Part shown: one piece after another, positions 8,713-19,051 of the stretch
Layout: each line of letters opens with the position of its first letter
Numbering within the stretch: the first letter of the stretch is position 1
NCBI RefSeq assembly: GCF_021021435.1
Contig: NZ_JAINWI010000013.1
Location: 1 to 64,000 of the forward strand
DNA: 64,000 bases
Source of the DNA: Seohaeicola saemankumensis
Lineage (GTDB): Bacteria; Pseudomonadota; Alphaproteobacteria; Rhodobacterales; Rhodobacteraceae
Direction: 5' to 3'
The notes under the pieces: generated by a model
What the model saw: the letters and a program-made list of their open reading frames with translations, nothing else
Database searches by the model: none
Told to the model about the DNA's origin: nothing
Translations under genes and position numbers: made by a program

Positions 8713-9611
8713 ATGACGGGAACGGTTCTTATCCTTGGTGGACGTGGAAAGATCGGACGGCATAGTGCGAAGGCCTTTGCCGCTGGAGGCTGGACGGTGC
8801 GCCACTATCGTCGTGGTACGGACATGACGCAGGCGGCAAAAGGCGCGGATGTTATTGTGAACGGGTTGAACCCGCCGCATTATCACAACTGGGCCGTTTG
8901 ATCCCGCAGATCACGGAACAAGTGATCGCCGCGGCAAAGGCCAGCGGCGCGATAGTGATCTTGCCCGGCAATGTTTACAATTCCGGAGCTGAAGGTGGGA
9001 TCTGGTCGCAAGAAACACCACATCGTCCTGTCAGTCGCAAGGACCGTATCCGTGTCGAGATGGAAGCGGCCTACGGCTTGGCGGGCGTGCAGACCATCAT
9101 CCTGCGTGTGGGCAATTTCATCGACCCTGAAGGTCAGGGCGATATCATGTCCATGTTCATCCTGCGCGACATCTCACGCGGAAAGATCGTCGGCGGGGGT
9201 GCGCCCGATGTCACGCAGACGTGGTGTTATCTGCCTGATTGGGCGCGGGCGGCAGAACTGTTGGCACGTATGCGCGCCGATCTGCCCAGCTTCGAGGACA
9301 TTCCTTTTCCAGGACATAGCTTCACCCTGACAGACCTGCGGGCGCAGCTTGAGGAGCATCTGGAAAGGTCTTTCCGGATCGTTCGTTTTCCATGGCGGCT
9401 GATGACAATGGCCGCACCATTCTGGGAGCTGGCGCGCGCATTGCGCGAGATGCGCTACCTTTGGGACACCCCGCACAGTTTGAGCGACAGGAAATTCAAC
9501 CGTCATTTGCCTGACTTCCGGCATACGCCTGTGGCTGATGTCATGCTGGATAGCCTATCACCCGTTTTGAGGGCCGTTGATCAGGCCGATGCTATGGCAC
9601 GGTCAGCCTGA
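8713..9611 (+). pseudogene. NAD-dependent epimerase/SDR protein, broken by a single-base deletion
   Basis: The first frame, from ATG 8713 (GGAGG 6 bases upstream), reads 'MTGTVLILGGRGKIGRHSAK', a Rossmann start, and 'VIVNGLNPPHYHNWAV' before TGA at 8899. The second frame picks up at once with 'LIPQITEQVIAAAKASGAIV' and continues for 237 codons to 9611. Adding one C in the run GGGCC-GTTTG (8891-8900) would give NWA-R-LIPQ and a single protein of about 299 residues. Later segments ('ILRVGNFIDP', 'TWCYLPDWARAAELL') are typical of atypical SDRs. There is otherwise no decay, so this is either a very recent mutation or a sequencing error. Probable target of the divergent LysR regulator. Confidence 0.85.
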
Positions 9612-9620
9612 TGGTGCAAT

Positions 9621-10682
9621 TCACGGCCAGTCCAATGTGACGCTCACCAAATTGTGGCGGCTTGCCTGCTTCACGGTTTCAGCCATCGGATCGGTCTTGT
9701 CAGGCCAGTAGACTTGCGCGTCCTGCACGGTGAGGTCAGCTGAAGGAAGGATGTATTCTGCCCGCAAATTTCCTGGTCCAGGTGCTGGCCATCTGGCCGT
9801 ATCAAGCGCCGGATCGCCGTTCTGCCCGGCGGTTGGCTCTTGCCATCCGCCGCCGCGTGGACGCGGGTCAGTCAGCCTTGGATCGGACAGAAGCGCGCGC
9901 ATCGCTTGTGGCATGCCGTGGCTATCCGCGATGTCCATATTGCTGCCACCGATGATAACAAACCGCTTCGAGGGCGGCGGGCCTGTCAGCCCGTCAAGAA
10001 ATAGCGACCAGAAACGCGTCTCGTCATGATTGCGGCGTTGGTTTCTGCCTTCGACCCCGTCAAAGACCGGTGGCGTGGCGTGAAAGGCCAGGAGCCATAA
10101 CTCGTGATCCCGCACGCTGACGGGAACGACCCAATGCGCGGTGTTTGACAGGCGCAGCATGGCCGACTCATCACGCATCAACAAGGGCGTGTTATCCGGC
10201 CCTGTCAGTAAGGCATCCGGCAGGTCGCGCCAGAGAAAGGTGCTATGATCCTGCACCCCTTCCTTGCGGATCGGATAGCGCGCGAGAATGGCCATGCCGC
10301 CCTGACCGGAAAACCTCCCATAGCCTTGCGCGTCCCTTGGGCCACCCAATCGACCATCCCCGTCCAGATCGAAACCTGTGGCGCGTCCAGTATTGGGAGG
10401 AAGAGCAAACACATGCGGATAGGTCATACCTGCGTCCGATAGCGTATCGCGCAAGGCCGTAAGCGCGACCAGATCATGATCATAGTCGAAATCCAAAAGC
10501 AGCAGAATATCGGCGGCGGCTTGAACGATGACCTGCGTGACAGCAAGTACCTGCGGGTCAATGCCAGTTCGGATATCCCGCAAAAGCAATCCTGGTCCAG
10601 GCCTTGCAAGGCTTGTGTGATAGACGGCGACAACAAGAGGGTCAGCCAAAGCCCGCTGGGGCAAGGCTGCAAGGATCAACAT
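9621..10682 (-). CDS. Exported endonuclease/exonuclease/phosphatase family protein
   Basis: About 353 residues if started at the ATG at 10682, which begins a short signal peptide 'MLILAALPQRALA' followed by 'DPLVVAVYHTSLARPGPGLL'. The family signatures are 'LLLDFDYDHD', 'AILARYPI', 'LLAFHATPPVFDG', 'VIIGGSNMDIADSHG' (in place of the usual GDFN loop) and a late 'SRHNLVSVTLDW' carrying the expected catalytic histidine. A GTG at 10697 is an alternative start; the frame is open to 10880 but that would run 127 bases into the preceding gene. The nucleic acid or phospho-ester substrate is unknown. It follows the membrane-protein gene on the same strand with 71 bases between, and both recur between leuCD and leuB in related genomes (from memory). 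Confidence 0.75.
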   Translation of the reverse strand: MLILAALPQRALADPLVVAVYHTSLARPGPGLLLRDIRTGIDPQVLAVTQVIVQAAADILLLLDFDYDHDLVALTALRDTLSDAGMTYPHVFALPPNTGRATGFDLDGDGRLGGPRDAQGYGRFSGQGGMAILARYPIRKEGVQDHSTFLWRDLPDALLTGPDNTPLLMRDESAMLRLSNTAHWVVPVSVRDHELWLLAFHATPPVFDGVEGRNQRRNHDETRFWSLFLDGLTGPPPSKRFVIIGGSNMDIADSHGMPQAMRALLSDPRLTDPRPRGGGWQEPTAGQNGDPALDTARWPAPGPGNLRAEYILPSADLTVQDAQVYWPDKTDPMAETVKQASRHNLVSVTLDWP

Positions 10683-10753
10683 TGCCCCTAAGCCCACAAT
10701 ATGGGCTGAAAAGAACCAGCTAATTCCATTTTTTCGGGAATAGCGGCCGCCGT

Positions 10754-11587
10754 TCAGATTGCCTGCAAACCTTCGGCTGCCGCATAGGTGCGGCGCCGCT
10801 TGTTTTCGATCATGCTGGCGATACGGGCCATCGCTATGCCGCGCATCATCAGACTGGCAGGCAGAAAGGCCCATAGGCACATCACCCAGATCAAAATTTG
10901 CGGTGTCGCCAAGGCCCCGATTTCAAGTTTTTCGGAGGCGGCGGAAACCAATGCTGGAATCAAGAATGGTAGCAAAAACCCTAAAACCAGATTAATGCGC
11001 GCATGTCTTTTCAGCCGTGCGATAACATCGCCACCCGAAGTGGCGTCAAACATCGGCAAATTGACCCAGACGTTGAAAGCCCCGCTGCGGGTTGGCCACC
11101 CGTAGACATGGACCAGTACCACAAATGCCAGCACCATCATCATTGACAGTGTGTAGCAAACTCCGGCCGCCAGACGCACAGCGTTCACAAGCCCATCCGA
11201 AGTCTCGAGAGGCAGCATCAACACTGCAAGACGGACTGGGGAATAAGGGAAATCAGCTGAATTACCAAGGATCACACCGATCGAGGTCATGATCTGCGTA
11301 ACCGTGTCAGGGTCCTGGAAGCCGCGGAACGCAAGCGTCAGGATCAGAACGGCCAGAAAAATCATGCCGAACCGCAGACGGTTATAGGGTGGGGCGTGAC
11401 GAAAGGTGATCAGGCTGGGATAGGCCGAGTTGTATTCGACCATCACAAGTCCTGCGGTCAGCAGCGCCAGCAGCATGACAAATTGCGATGCGTCAACGCC
11501 AACGCCTGAGATCAGTAGGGACGGCAAAGCAATCAGCAGCGCCACAAGCATGGCGCGCAGGGCCGCGCCTGTCAGTTGTCCGATCAC
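10754..11587 (-). CDS. Conserved multi-pass membrane protein of unknown function
   Basis: A 277-residue protein with about six hydrophobic segments (around residues 12-30, 32-50, 72-90, 145-170, 200-225 and 235-255). I choose the GTG at 11587 because AAGGGG lies 6 bases upstream; the frame can extend to a TTG at 11623 without a ribosome site. The C-terminus is basic (ENKRRRTYAAAEG). I recognise no enzymatic or transport motif. It is downstream of leuD and upstream of the exonuclease-family gene, all minus strand. Confidence 0.75.
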   Translation of the reverse strand: MIGQLTGAALRAMLVALLIALPSLLISGVGVDASQFVMLLALLTAGLVMVEYNSAYPSLITFRHAPPYNRLRFGMIFLAVLILTLAFRGFQDPDTVTQIMTSIGVILGNSADFPYSPVRLAVLMLPLETSDGLVNAVRLAAGVCYTLSMMMVLAFVVLVHVYGWPTRSGAFNVWVNLPMFDATSGGDVIARLKRHARINLVLGFLLPFLIPALVSAASEKLEIGALATPQILIWVMCLWAFLPASLMMRGIAMARIASMIENKRRRTYAAAEGLQAI

Positions 11588-11820
11588 GTTCTGCCCCTTC
11601 CAAACTGGCCGAGCGCGATGCAATGCCGCGCTCTGTTTCCAACTTGAATCCGCCGATAAAGGCGATTTGCCTCATTATTGCCCAAGTTTTGCCTTCTTTC
11701 ATGAGAGGCCACAACTTACCATTTTAGTTAACTACGATTTTTGGGCTATTTGATGGTTTCACTGGTGCGGAAATGTACCATCACAGTGACAATTTCTGGA
11801 TGATATTCAGGTATTTACAA

Positions 11821-11855
11821 CATCTTGTGTTCAAAGGCGGCGCCTACACAAGATG
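11821..11855 (-). terminator. Second hairpin downstream of leuD
   Basis: CATCTTGTGT at 11821-11830 pairs perfectly with ACACAAGATG at 11846-11855. An inner AGGC/GCCT stem (11835-11838, 11842-11845) extends it. No clear T-run follows, so it may protect RNA ends or act with the neighbouring hairpin rather than terminate by itself. Confidence 0.45.
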
Positions 11856-11856
11856 A

Positions 11857-11885
11857 GAAAGGCCATCCTTTGCAGATGGCCTTTC
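11857..11885 (-). terminator. Hairpin downstream of leuD
   Basis: GAAAGGCCAT (11857-11866) and ATGGCCTTTC (11876-11885) form a perfect 10-base stem with a 9-base loop, starting 33 bases past the leuD stop on the minus strand. Only a weak U-rich tract follows. Position suggests the end of the leuCD transcript. Confidence 0.6.
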
Positions 11886-11918
11886 AGGTGGAGCGTGCAA
11901 TTTAAAGCAGGGACGTGA

Positions 11919-12524
11919 TCAGACCCACGGCCGTTCTGACGCCAGTTTCGCCTCGTAGGACGTGATCGAGGACTTCTTTTCAAGCGTCAGCCCGATGTCG
12001 TCCAACCCGTTCATCAGGCAATGTTTCTTGAATGGATCGACATCGAAAGTGAACACCTCGCCATCCGAGGATGTGATGGTCTGCGCGTCAAGATCGACTT
12101 CGATACGCGCGTTCGCACCTTTTTCGGCATCCTTCATGAGGATATCGACTTGCTCTTGCGGAAGCACAATCGGCAAGATGCCGTTCTTGAAGCAGTTGTT
12201 GAAGAAAATATCAGCATAGCTGGGCGCGATCACGCAGCGGATACCAAAATCCAGCAGTGCCCAGGGCGCATGCTCGCGTGACGACCCGCAGCCGAAATTG
12301 TCGCCCGCAACAAGAATCTCTGCGTTGCGGTATTGCGGTTTGTTCAGCACGAAATCGGGGATCTCGTTGCGGTCGTCGTCATAGCGCATCTCGTCAAACA
12401 GATTCACGCCAAGGCCTGATCGTTTGATCGTCTTCAGAAACTGCTTGGGAATGATCATGTCTGTATCGATATTGATCAGTGGCAGTGGCGCGGCGATGCC
12501 GCTGAGTTTGTTGAACTTATCCAT
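11919..12524 (-). CDS. leuD: 3-isopropylmalate dehydratase, small subunit
   Basis: Swivel subunit of isopropylmalate isomerase, which with LeuC converts 2- to 3-isopropylmalate. The 201-residue protein starts '[20 protein letters not shown]', and holds '[16 protein letters not shown]', '[17 protein letters not shown]' (substrate loop) and '[15 protein letters not shown]', all canonical. The ATG at 12524 was chosen over an upstream extension of 74 codons that would run through the intercistronic hairpin; AGGA precedes it. leuC ends 89 bases upstream on the same strand. Confidence 0.97.
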   Translation of the reverse strand: MDKFNKLSGIAAPLPLINIDTDMIIPKQFLKTIKRSGLGVNLFDEMRYDDDRNEIPDFVLNKPQYRNAEILVAGDNFGCGSSREHAPWALLDFGIRCVIAPSYADIFFNNCFKNGILPIVLPQEQVDILMKDAEKGANARIEVDLDAQTITSSDGEVFTFDVDPFKKHCLMNGLDDIGLTLEKKSSITSYEAKLASERPWV

Positions 12525-12551
12525 GGTTTTTTCCTGTCTATGGGCGCTCGG

Positions 12552-12596
12552 TCCGCCCCTCCGGGACGTCCTCGCGAGGACGCCTGCAAGGGCGGA
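12552..12596 (-). other. Nested hairpin between leuC and leuD
   Basis: TCCGCCC (12552-12558) pairs with GGGCGGA (12590-12596), and inside lies the perfect 14-base palindrome GTCCTCGCGAGGAC (12568-12581). The structure fills most of the 89-base leuC-leuD gap. It could be a processing or stabilising element; no poly-U follows, so simple termination is unlikely. Confidence 0.55.
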
Positions 12597-12613
12597 TCGA
12601 GCAGCGGCCAAAA

Positions 12614-14017
<1,404 letters not shown>

Positions 14018-14283
14018 TGGTCCTCTCCCTTTGGCTGGTGTTCTGGCTGTAGGCGTATGAAAAAGACGAAGGAGAGGCCGTTATAGACGGGCCAGCACCG
14101 TCAGGGATGCCCCGAAGAAGCGTTCGCGCAGGCGCGCGCGGTCATCCATGTCGAAAATGCGTATCATGCCATGCGGAATACTATGCCTATCCGAGTCTAT
14201 CAAGGCCCGCGACATAAGGCTGCTCACGCGAGACTTGTCCAATAGGTTTGGCCATGCGACGCTTGCACCGATACGGGAGACAC

Positions 14284-15618
14284 ATGAACGAGGAATTCAA
14301 CACCGACGACGCGATGGAGGTTGCCCTTGGCATGTTGGGGCAGCTTGAGCTGTTCCTGACAAGTATCATGCGACCTTGGAACGCCTACCAGATCGGCATG
14401 GCATTCGCATTGCTACTGGTGGCGCATCTTCTAGCACATGTTCTGGCCCCACGATTCAGCGAATGGCTGCGCGGTCAGGAAGGCTGGCCAAAATGGCGCA
14501 TGCGACTGGCGGTGACATTCCGCAACCGGTTGCGGCTGATCCTGTTTGTGGGAATGATCTGGCCGCTTGTCTGGATTCTGCGTGAAGTGACATGGCCAAG
14601 CCGCTCGTATCTGCTGGCAATCGTGGGCCAACTGGCGGTCGCGTGGCTGCTGATAGCCATTCTGACACGGATCATCGGCAATCCCGTTGTACGCGCGCTG
14701 GTGCGCTATATCGGCTGGGCTTGGGTCTCGTTGTCGATTCTGGGTCTGACCGACGATACGCGGAGAATCCTTGACGGGATCGCGGTCGAAATTGCTGATT
14801 CCCGCATATCTGTCTGGCTGGTCGTGCAGGCTGTCCTGCTGCTTGCGGTTCTATTTGCGCTAGCGCGGTTTATCACAAAGCAATCCACGCAGCGCATCCG
14901 CGCGAACGAGGATATCAGCCCCTCGATGCAGGTTCTGGCGGTCAAGGCCCTGCAGGTCGGGCTATACGGCGCCGCGTTCTTTATCGGCTTGCGGACGGTC
15001 GGTGTCGATCTGACCGGTCTTGCCGTGCTGTCGGGGGCCATCGGGCTGGGCCTTGGGTTCGGTCTGCAGAAAGTGGTGTCCAATCTTGTGTCGGGCGTGA
15101 TCATCCTGTTGGACAAGTCGATCAAACCCGGTGACGTCATCAGCCTTGGCGAAACCTTTGGCTGGATCAACGCGCTGGGCGCGCGCTATGTCTCGGTGGT
15201 GACGCGGGACGGGCGTGAATACCTCATCCCGAACGAGGATCTGATCACTGGACAAGTGGTGAACTGGTCCCATTCCAACGAATTTGTGCGGTTGGACATT
15301 TATTTCGGAACCGCCTACGGCGACGATCCGCATTTGGTGCGACGTGTCGCGACAGAGGCCGCACAGAAGGTCGACAGGGTTCTGGATTTCAAAAAACCCG
15401 TCTGTCACATCGTAGGGTTCGGCGACAGTTCCGTTGATTATATCCTGCGTTTCTGGATCAGTGATCCGACACAGGGGCTAACCAATATCCGCGGGAATGT
15501 CTATCTGGCGCTTTGGGATGCGTTCAAGGAAAATGGTATCTCGATTCCCTTCCCGCAACGCGAGGTTCGTATGCTGGAACGTGAAATCATACAGGCTCCG
15601 GAACCGACAGTCGATTGA
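14284..15618 (+). CDS. MscS-family mechanosensitive ion channel
   Basis: A 444-residue inner-membrane protein with several N-terminal transmembrane segments (about residues 25-45, 80-100, 110-130, 185-205 and 225-245) before the conserved MscS pore helix 'LTGLAVLSGAIGLGLGFGLQKVVSNLVSG' around residues 250-280. The beta domain follows ('PGDVISLGETFGWINALGARYVSV' and 'REYLIPNEDLITGQVVNWSHS'). Such channels release solutes on hypo-osmotic shock. The ATG at 14284 follows GGGAG; an upstream TTG at 14248 is less likely. It lies upstream of rsfS but has its own frame and spacing, so co-transcription is uncertain. Confidence 0.9.
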   Translation: MNEEFNTDDAMEVALGMLGQLELFLTSIMRPWNAYQIGMAFALLLVAHLLAHVLAPRFSEWLRGQEGWPKWRMRLAVTFRNRLRLILFVGMIWPLVWILREVTWPSRSYLLAIVGQLAVAWLLIAILTRIIGNPVVRALVRYIGWAWVSLSILGLTDDTRRILDGIAVEIADSRISVWLVVQAVLLLAVLFALARFITKQSTQRIRANEDISPSMQVLAVKALQVGLYGAAFFIGLRTVGVDLTGLAVLSGAIGLGLGFGLQKVVSNLVSGVIILLDKSIKPGDVISLGETFGWINALGARYVSVVTRDGREYLIPNEDLITGQVVNWSHSNEFVRLDIYFGTAYGDDPHLVRRVATEAAQKVDRVLDFKKPVCHIVGFGDSSVDYILRFWISDPTQGLTNIRGNVYLALWDAFKENGISIPFPQREVRMLEREIIQAPEPTVD

Positions 15619-15657
15619 CTCCACCGGCAGAGGCGTGCACAGGGCATGCGCCGCTCA

Positions 15658-15686
15658 TTGAGATTTGCCCTGCGCGATGCTATATT
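15658..15686 (+). promoter_or_regulatory. Sigma70-type promoter before rsfS
   Basis: TTGAGA (15658-15663) is followed after exactly 17 bases by TATATT (15681-15686). This pair lies between the mscS stop and the rsfS coding region and is the best promoter match in the gap. Confidence 0.55.
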
Positions 15687-15735
15687 TGGAATATGCCCAG
15701 CGCCGGGGCCCTGTCGGCGTGCCACAAGGAGGACA

Positions 15736-15792
15736 ATGTCCTGTCACTCAACTTTGAAGCGGCATCTGCCGTTCCTGTCGGTGCCCCGATGA
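15736..15792 (+). CDS. Possible 18-codon leader ORF coupled to rsfS
   Basis: An ATG at 15736 follows a strong ribosome site (AAGGAGG, 15726-15732). It encodes MSCHSTLKRHLPFLSVPR and stops at TGA 15790-15792, overlapping the rsfS ATG at 15789 (ATGA). rsfS itself has no good ribosome site, so the leader may deliver ribosomes to it. The alternative is that one base is missing here and the true rsfS start is this ATG: the rsfS frame is open upstream through 'LSLNFEAASAVPVGAP'. I cannot separate these from sequence alone. Confidence 0.35.
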   Translation: MSCHSTLKRHLPFLSVPR

Positions 15793-16166
15793 CCGCAGCC
15801 CCGACACAAGTCACAAGCGAAGAGCTTTTGGCGGCTATCCTGACCCAGCTTGAAGACGACAAGGCCGAAGACATCGTGCAGATTGATTTGCGCGGCAAGA
15901 CGGCTATTGGCGACTATATGATCATCTGCTCGGGCCGGTCCTCGCGGCAGGTTTCGTCCATTGCCGAGAAATTGGCGGACCATCTCAAGCAGGATTTCGG
16001 CCGGCTCAGCCGCATTGAAGGCAAGGAAACCGGCGATTGGGTTTTGATCGACACGGGCGATGTGATCGTTCACGTGTTCCGGCCCGAAGTGCGCGATTTC
16101 TACCAGCTTGAGAAGATGTGGTCGCCCAGCGGCGTCACGCAATCGGCGGCTGCTACGACAGTCTGA
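15789..16166 (+). CDS. rsfS: Ribosome silencing factor RsfS
   Basis: A 125-residue RsfS/Iojap-family protein that binds uL14 on the large ribosomal subunit and blocks 70S joining under nutrient limitation. The core begins 'SEELLAAILTQLEDDKAEDIV' and continues 'IDLRGKTAIGDYMIICSGRSSRQV', 'RIEGKETGDWVLIDTGDVIVHVF' and 'RDFYQLEKMW', all signature segments. The ATG at 15789 gives the normal family length; the frame is open upstream, and the start choice is discussed under the leader ORF. Its TGA overlaps the rlmH ATG by one base (TGATG), so the two are a coupled pair, as in many bacteria. Confidence 0.93.
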   Translation: MTAAPTQVTSEELLAAILTQLEDDKAEDIVQIDLRGKTAIGDYMIICSGRSSRQVSSIAEKLADHLKQDFGRLSRIEGKETGDWVLIDTGDVIVHVFRPEVRDFYQLEKMWSPSGVTQSAAATTV

Positions 16167-16636
16167 TGCGGGTGCATATCTGTGCTGTGGGCCGGTTGCG
16201 AACTGGCCCCGAGCGCACACTGATCAACGATTACCTGACGCGGCTAGACCGGAGCGGGCGGGCCTTGGGCCTTGGTCCCGTGCAAGAGCACGAAGTCGAA
16301 GATAAAAAAGGTGGCGGCATGGCGGCAGAGGCGGCCCTGCTGGAGCGCGCCATACCGACCGGTGCCGTGATCTGCACGCTGGACGAGCGTGGGTCTGTTC
16401 TGTCCTCCCCCGAATTGGCCGAACGGATGGCTGGATGGCGTGACGCGGGGCGCGGCGATCTGGCGCTGGTCATCGGTGGCGCGGACGGTATCGATCCTGC
16501 TCTGCGCGCGCGTGCGGATTTCAGCCTTTCCTTTGGCAAGATGGTCTGGCCGCATATGCTTGTGCGCGTGATGCTGGCCGAGCAACTCTATCGCGCGGCC
16601 TCGATCCTCGCAGGCTCACCCTATCACAGGGTTTGA
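16166..16636 (+). CDS. rlmH: 23S rRNA pseudouridine(1915)-N3-methyltransferase
   Basis: SPOUT-family methyltransferase of 156 residues that modifies pseudouridine 1915 of 23S rRNA in assembled 70S ribosomes using S-adenosylmethionine. It starts 'MRVHICAVGRLRTGPE' and carries the SAM-binding trefoil-knot elements 'LALVIGGADGID' and 'SLSFGKMVWPHMLVRVMLAEQ', ending 'GSPYHRV', the typical family C-terminus. The ATG overlaps the rsfS stop by one base. Length is standard. Confidence 0.96.
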   Translation: MRVHICAVGRLRTGPERTLINDYLTRLDRSGRALGLGPVQEHEVEDKKGGGMAAEAALLERAIPTGAVICTLDERGSVLSSPELAERMAGWRDAGRGDLALVIGGADGIDPALRARADFSLSFGKMVWPHMLVRVMLAEQLYRAASILAGSPYHRV

Positions 16637-16653
16637 TCTGCGGGCCTGCAGTA

Positions 16654-19005
16654 TTATTCGCCGTAGGGCACCCATATTGTCTTGGTCTCCGTCGCCTGTT
16701 CCAGAAATGCACGACCCTCGCCGGACGTTCCCATCCAGTCACGCGCCTTGCCATCATTCACCCAAGTGCGCTTGAGGTTGCCGGCGCTGGCGGCCTCGAC
16801 CATCTGTGACAGCGGGGTGGAGGAAAAACACCAGACCGCATCCACATCCATATGGGCGGCCAGTGTCGGTGCCAGTTCCGCGTGACAGCCTGTCAGGATA
16901 TTTACAACCCCGCCCGGCACATCGGATGTATCCAGCACCTGATAGAAATCTGTTGCTGCCAGAGGGAAGGCTTCGGATGCGACCAGAATTGCGCGGTTGC
17001 CCATGGCAATGGCAGGGGCCATCGCCGAGACAAGGCCCAATAGCGGGGACTCGTCAGCGCAAATCGCGCCGATCACACCGACGGGGGCGGGCATGGCCAT
17101 GGCAACCCCGCGCAGCGGTACACCTTTGACAGAGCCGTCGTATTTATCGGCCCATGCAGCATAGGTGAACAGTCGGCGGATCGCGGCCTCGACCTCTGCC
17201 GTGCCTGTCTTGCCGCCCTGCAACGCATTCAGGGTAGCTGCGAATTCGGATGCACGGACCGACAGGTTTTCCGCAATGTAGTAGAGGATTTGCGCCCGCA
17301 AATGGCCCGTTGTTGCGGACCAGCTTGCAGCCCCGCGCGCCGCTTCGACCGCGTTGCGGATATCCTTGCGGCTGGCGATTGGCACCTGTCCCAGAATGCG
17401 ACCCGATTTGCCAAATACCGTGCGCGAATACCCGCTATCGGGGCGCGTCTGCTTGCCACCGATGTAAAGCTTTGGGGTGCGGTCCATAGAAAAGTCTGAC
17501 GGATCATCATTCCTGCCGCTGAACGGAGCGATCCGCGCCAGAGACTTCACCTTTCCGCGCGGCTTTGAATATGCGGTCAGTCCTTCCCGTCCACCTTCCC
17601 GACCAAAACCGCTTTCACGCATTCCACCGAAAGGTGCAGCGGCATCGAACATGTTGCTGCCGTTCACCCAAATCACACCGGCTGCCAGCTTGGGGGCCAC
17701 ATCCAGCGCAAGGTTCACATTCTCGGACCAGACTGACGCGGCCAACCCGTAGCGGGTGTTGTTGGCCAGTTCTACAGCCTCGGACGGGGTGCGGAACGTC
17801 GTCGTTACAAGGACGGGACCAAATATTTCTTCCTGCATCAGCGGGGATGCTGCCGAAAGACCTGTGATCAATGTTGGCGGATAGAAACACCCAGTTTCCG
17901 GTACTGTTGCAGCACTGCGATACACCTGTCCGTCCGCGCAGGCATCGACCATCGCACTGACGCGTGCCAATTGTTCGGGACTGACCATCGCGCCTATGTC
18001 GATACTTTTGTCCAGCGGGTTGCCGATCCGCAGCTTGTCCATCCGCGCGCGCAGCTTGGCATAGAACGGCTCAGCCACACCCTCTTGCACCAGAAGGCGC
18101 GAACCGGCGCAGCAGACCTGTCCCTGATTGAACCAGATCGCATCGACCAGACCCTCGACGGCTGAATCAAGATCGGCATCGTCAAACACGATATAGGGGG
18201 ACTTTCCCCCCAACTCCAATGTCAGAGCCTTGCAGCTGCCTGCCGTGGCTTGTCTGATGCGGCGTCCCACCTCGGTCGAGCCGGTGAAAGCGATCTTGTC
18301 GATGCCGCTGTGGTTTACGATCATCTCGCCCACGGCACCATCGCCTGTGATAATGTTGACCACACCTTTGGGCAAACCGGCCTGACGGCAGATATCCGCA
18401 AACAGAAGCGCCGTGAGCGAGGTTTGTTCCGCTGGTTTCAAGACCACCGTATTGCCCGCCGCCAACGCAGGCGCGATCTTCCATGCCAGCATCAACAACG
18501 GAAAATTCCACGGGATGATCTGCCCGCAGACGCCCAGCGCCTGACGGTCGGGTTGTTCCGTGTCCATCAACTGCGCCAATCCGGCGTGGAAATAGAAATG
18601 CCGGTGCACCAAGGGCACGTCGATATCGCGCGACTCGCGGATAGGTTTGCCATTGTCGAGGGTTTCCAGAACTGAGAACAAGCGCGCGTTCTTCTGCACC
18701 AACCGCGCCAGGGCATATAGATGCCGCGCCCGCCCGTGCCCGCCCAGCGCCTCCCATTTGGCCTGCGCGCGTCGCGCTGATGCAACGGCGTCATCCACGT
18801 CGGCTTTCGTTGCCTGGGTCAGGGTTGCCAAAACCTCGGATGTGGCGGGATTGCGTGCCTCGAAGCCTTCGCTGGCAGCGGTGAATTTGCCACCGATGAA
18901 ATGGCCGAAACGGTCACCCTGATCGACCAGCCATGCCAGCGCATCGCCTGCCGCTTCCGGTGCGCTGCCATAGTCCATCGACTCGAAGATATCCTTGACG
19001 CTCAT
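16654..19005 (-). CDS. Two-module aldehyde dehydrogenase (active N-terminal, degenerate C-terminal module)
   Basis: A 783-residue protein. The first ~490 residues are a complete NAD(P)-dependent aldehyde dehydrogenase with '[14 protein letters not shown]', '[10 protein letters not shown]', '[12 protein letters not shown]' (general base Glu) and 'GQVCCAGSR' holding the nucleophilic Cys near residue 297. A second module (~510-783) restarts with '[14 protein letters not shown]' and has '[19 protein letters not shown]', but ends before the catalytic cysteine, so it is probably structural. The ATG at 19005 was chosen because the longer frame overlaps deoC by 77 bases. It lies 46 bases downstream of deoC on the same strand. 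DeoC releases acetaldehyde, a plausible substrate; this pairing is inferred from position. Confidence 0.85.
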   Translation of the reverse strand: MSVKDIFESMDYGSAPEAAGDALAWLVDQGDRFGHFIGGKFTAASEGFEARNPATSEVLATLTQATKADVDDAVASARRAQAKWEALGGHGRARHLYALARLVQKNARLFSVLETLDNGKPIRESRDIDVPLVHRHFYFHAGLAQLMDTEQPDRQALGVCGQIIPWNFPLLMLAWKIAPALAAGNTVVLKPAEQTSLTALLFADICRQAGLPKGVVNIITGDGAVGEMIVNHSGIDKIAFTGSTEVGRRIRQATAGSCKALTLELGGKSPYIVFDDADLDSAVEGLVDAIWFNQGQVCCAGSRLLVQEGVAEPFYAKLRARMDKLRIGNPLDKSIDIGAMVSPEQLARVSAMVDACADGQVYRSAATVPETGCFYPPTLITGLSAASPLMQEEIFGPVLVTTTFRTPSEAVELANNTRYGLAASVWSENVNLALDVAPKLAAGVIWVNGSNMFDAAAPFGGMRESGFGREGGREGLTAYSKPRGKVKSLARIAPFSGRNDDPSDFSMDRTPKLYIGGKQTRPDSGYSRTVFGKSGRILGQVPIASRKDIRNAVEAARGAASWSATTGHLRAQILYYIAENLSVRASEFAATLNALQGGKTGTAEVEAAIRRLFTYAAWADKYDGSVKGVPLRGVAMAMPAPVGVIGAICADESPLLGLVSAMAPAIAMGNRAILVASEAFPLAATDFYQVLDTSDVPGGVVNILTGCHAELAPTLAAHMDVDAVWCFSSTPLSQMVEAASAGNLKRTWVNDGKARDWMGTSGEGRAFLEQATETKTIWVPYGE

Positions 19006-19051
19006 GCTTTCATAAATCCCTTGATAAGCATTGCCTTGACGCCTGCCGATC

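Larger units (their letters stand above)
11588..11918. other. 331-base intergenic region between membrane-protein gene and leuD
   Basis: No gene is supported here. The part near leuD holds two adjacent perfect hairpins (11821-11855 and 11857-11885), annotated separately. The stretch 11690-11820 is AT-richer than its surroundings and probably contains the promoter of the downstream membrane-protein gene, but no clear -35/-10 pair stands out. Confidence 0.5.

Noticed and set aside
10683-10880. N-terminal extension of the exonuclease-family protein
   Set aside because: It overlaps the preceding gene by 127 bases and lacks a signal peptide at its start; a later start gives one.
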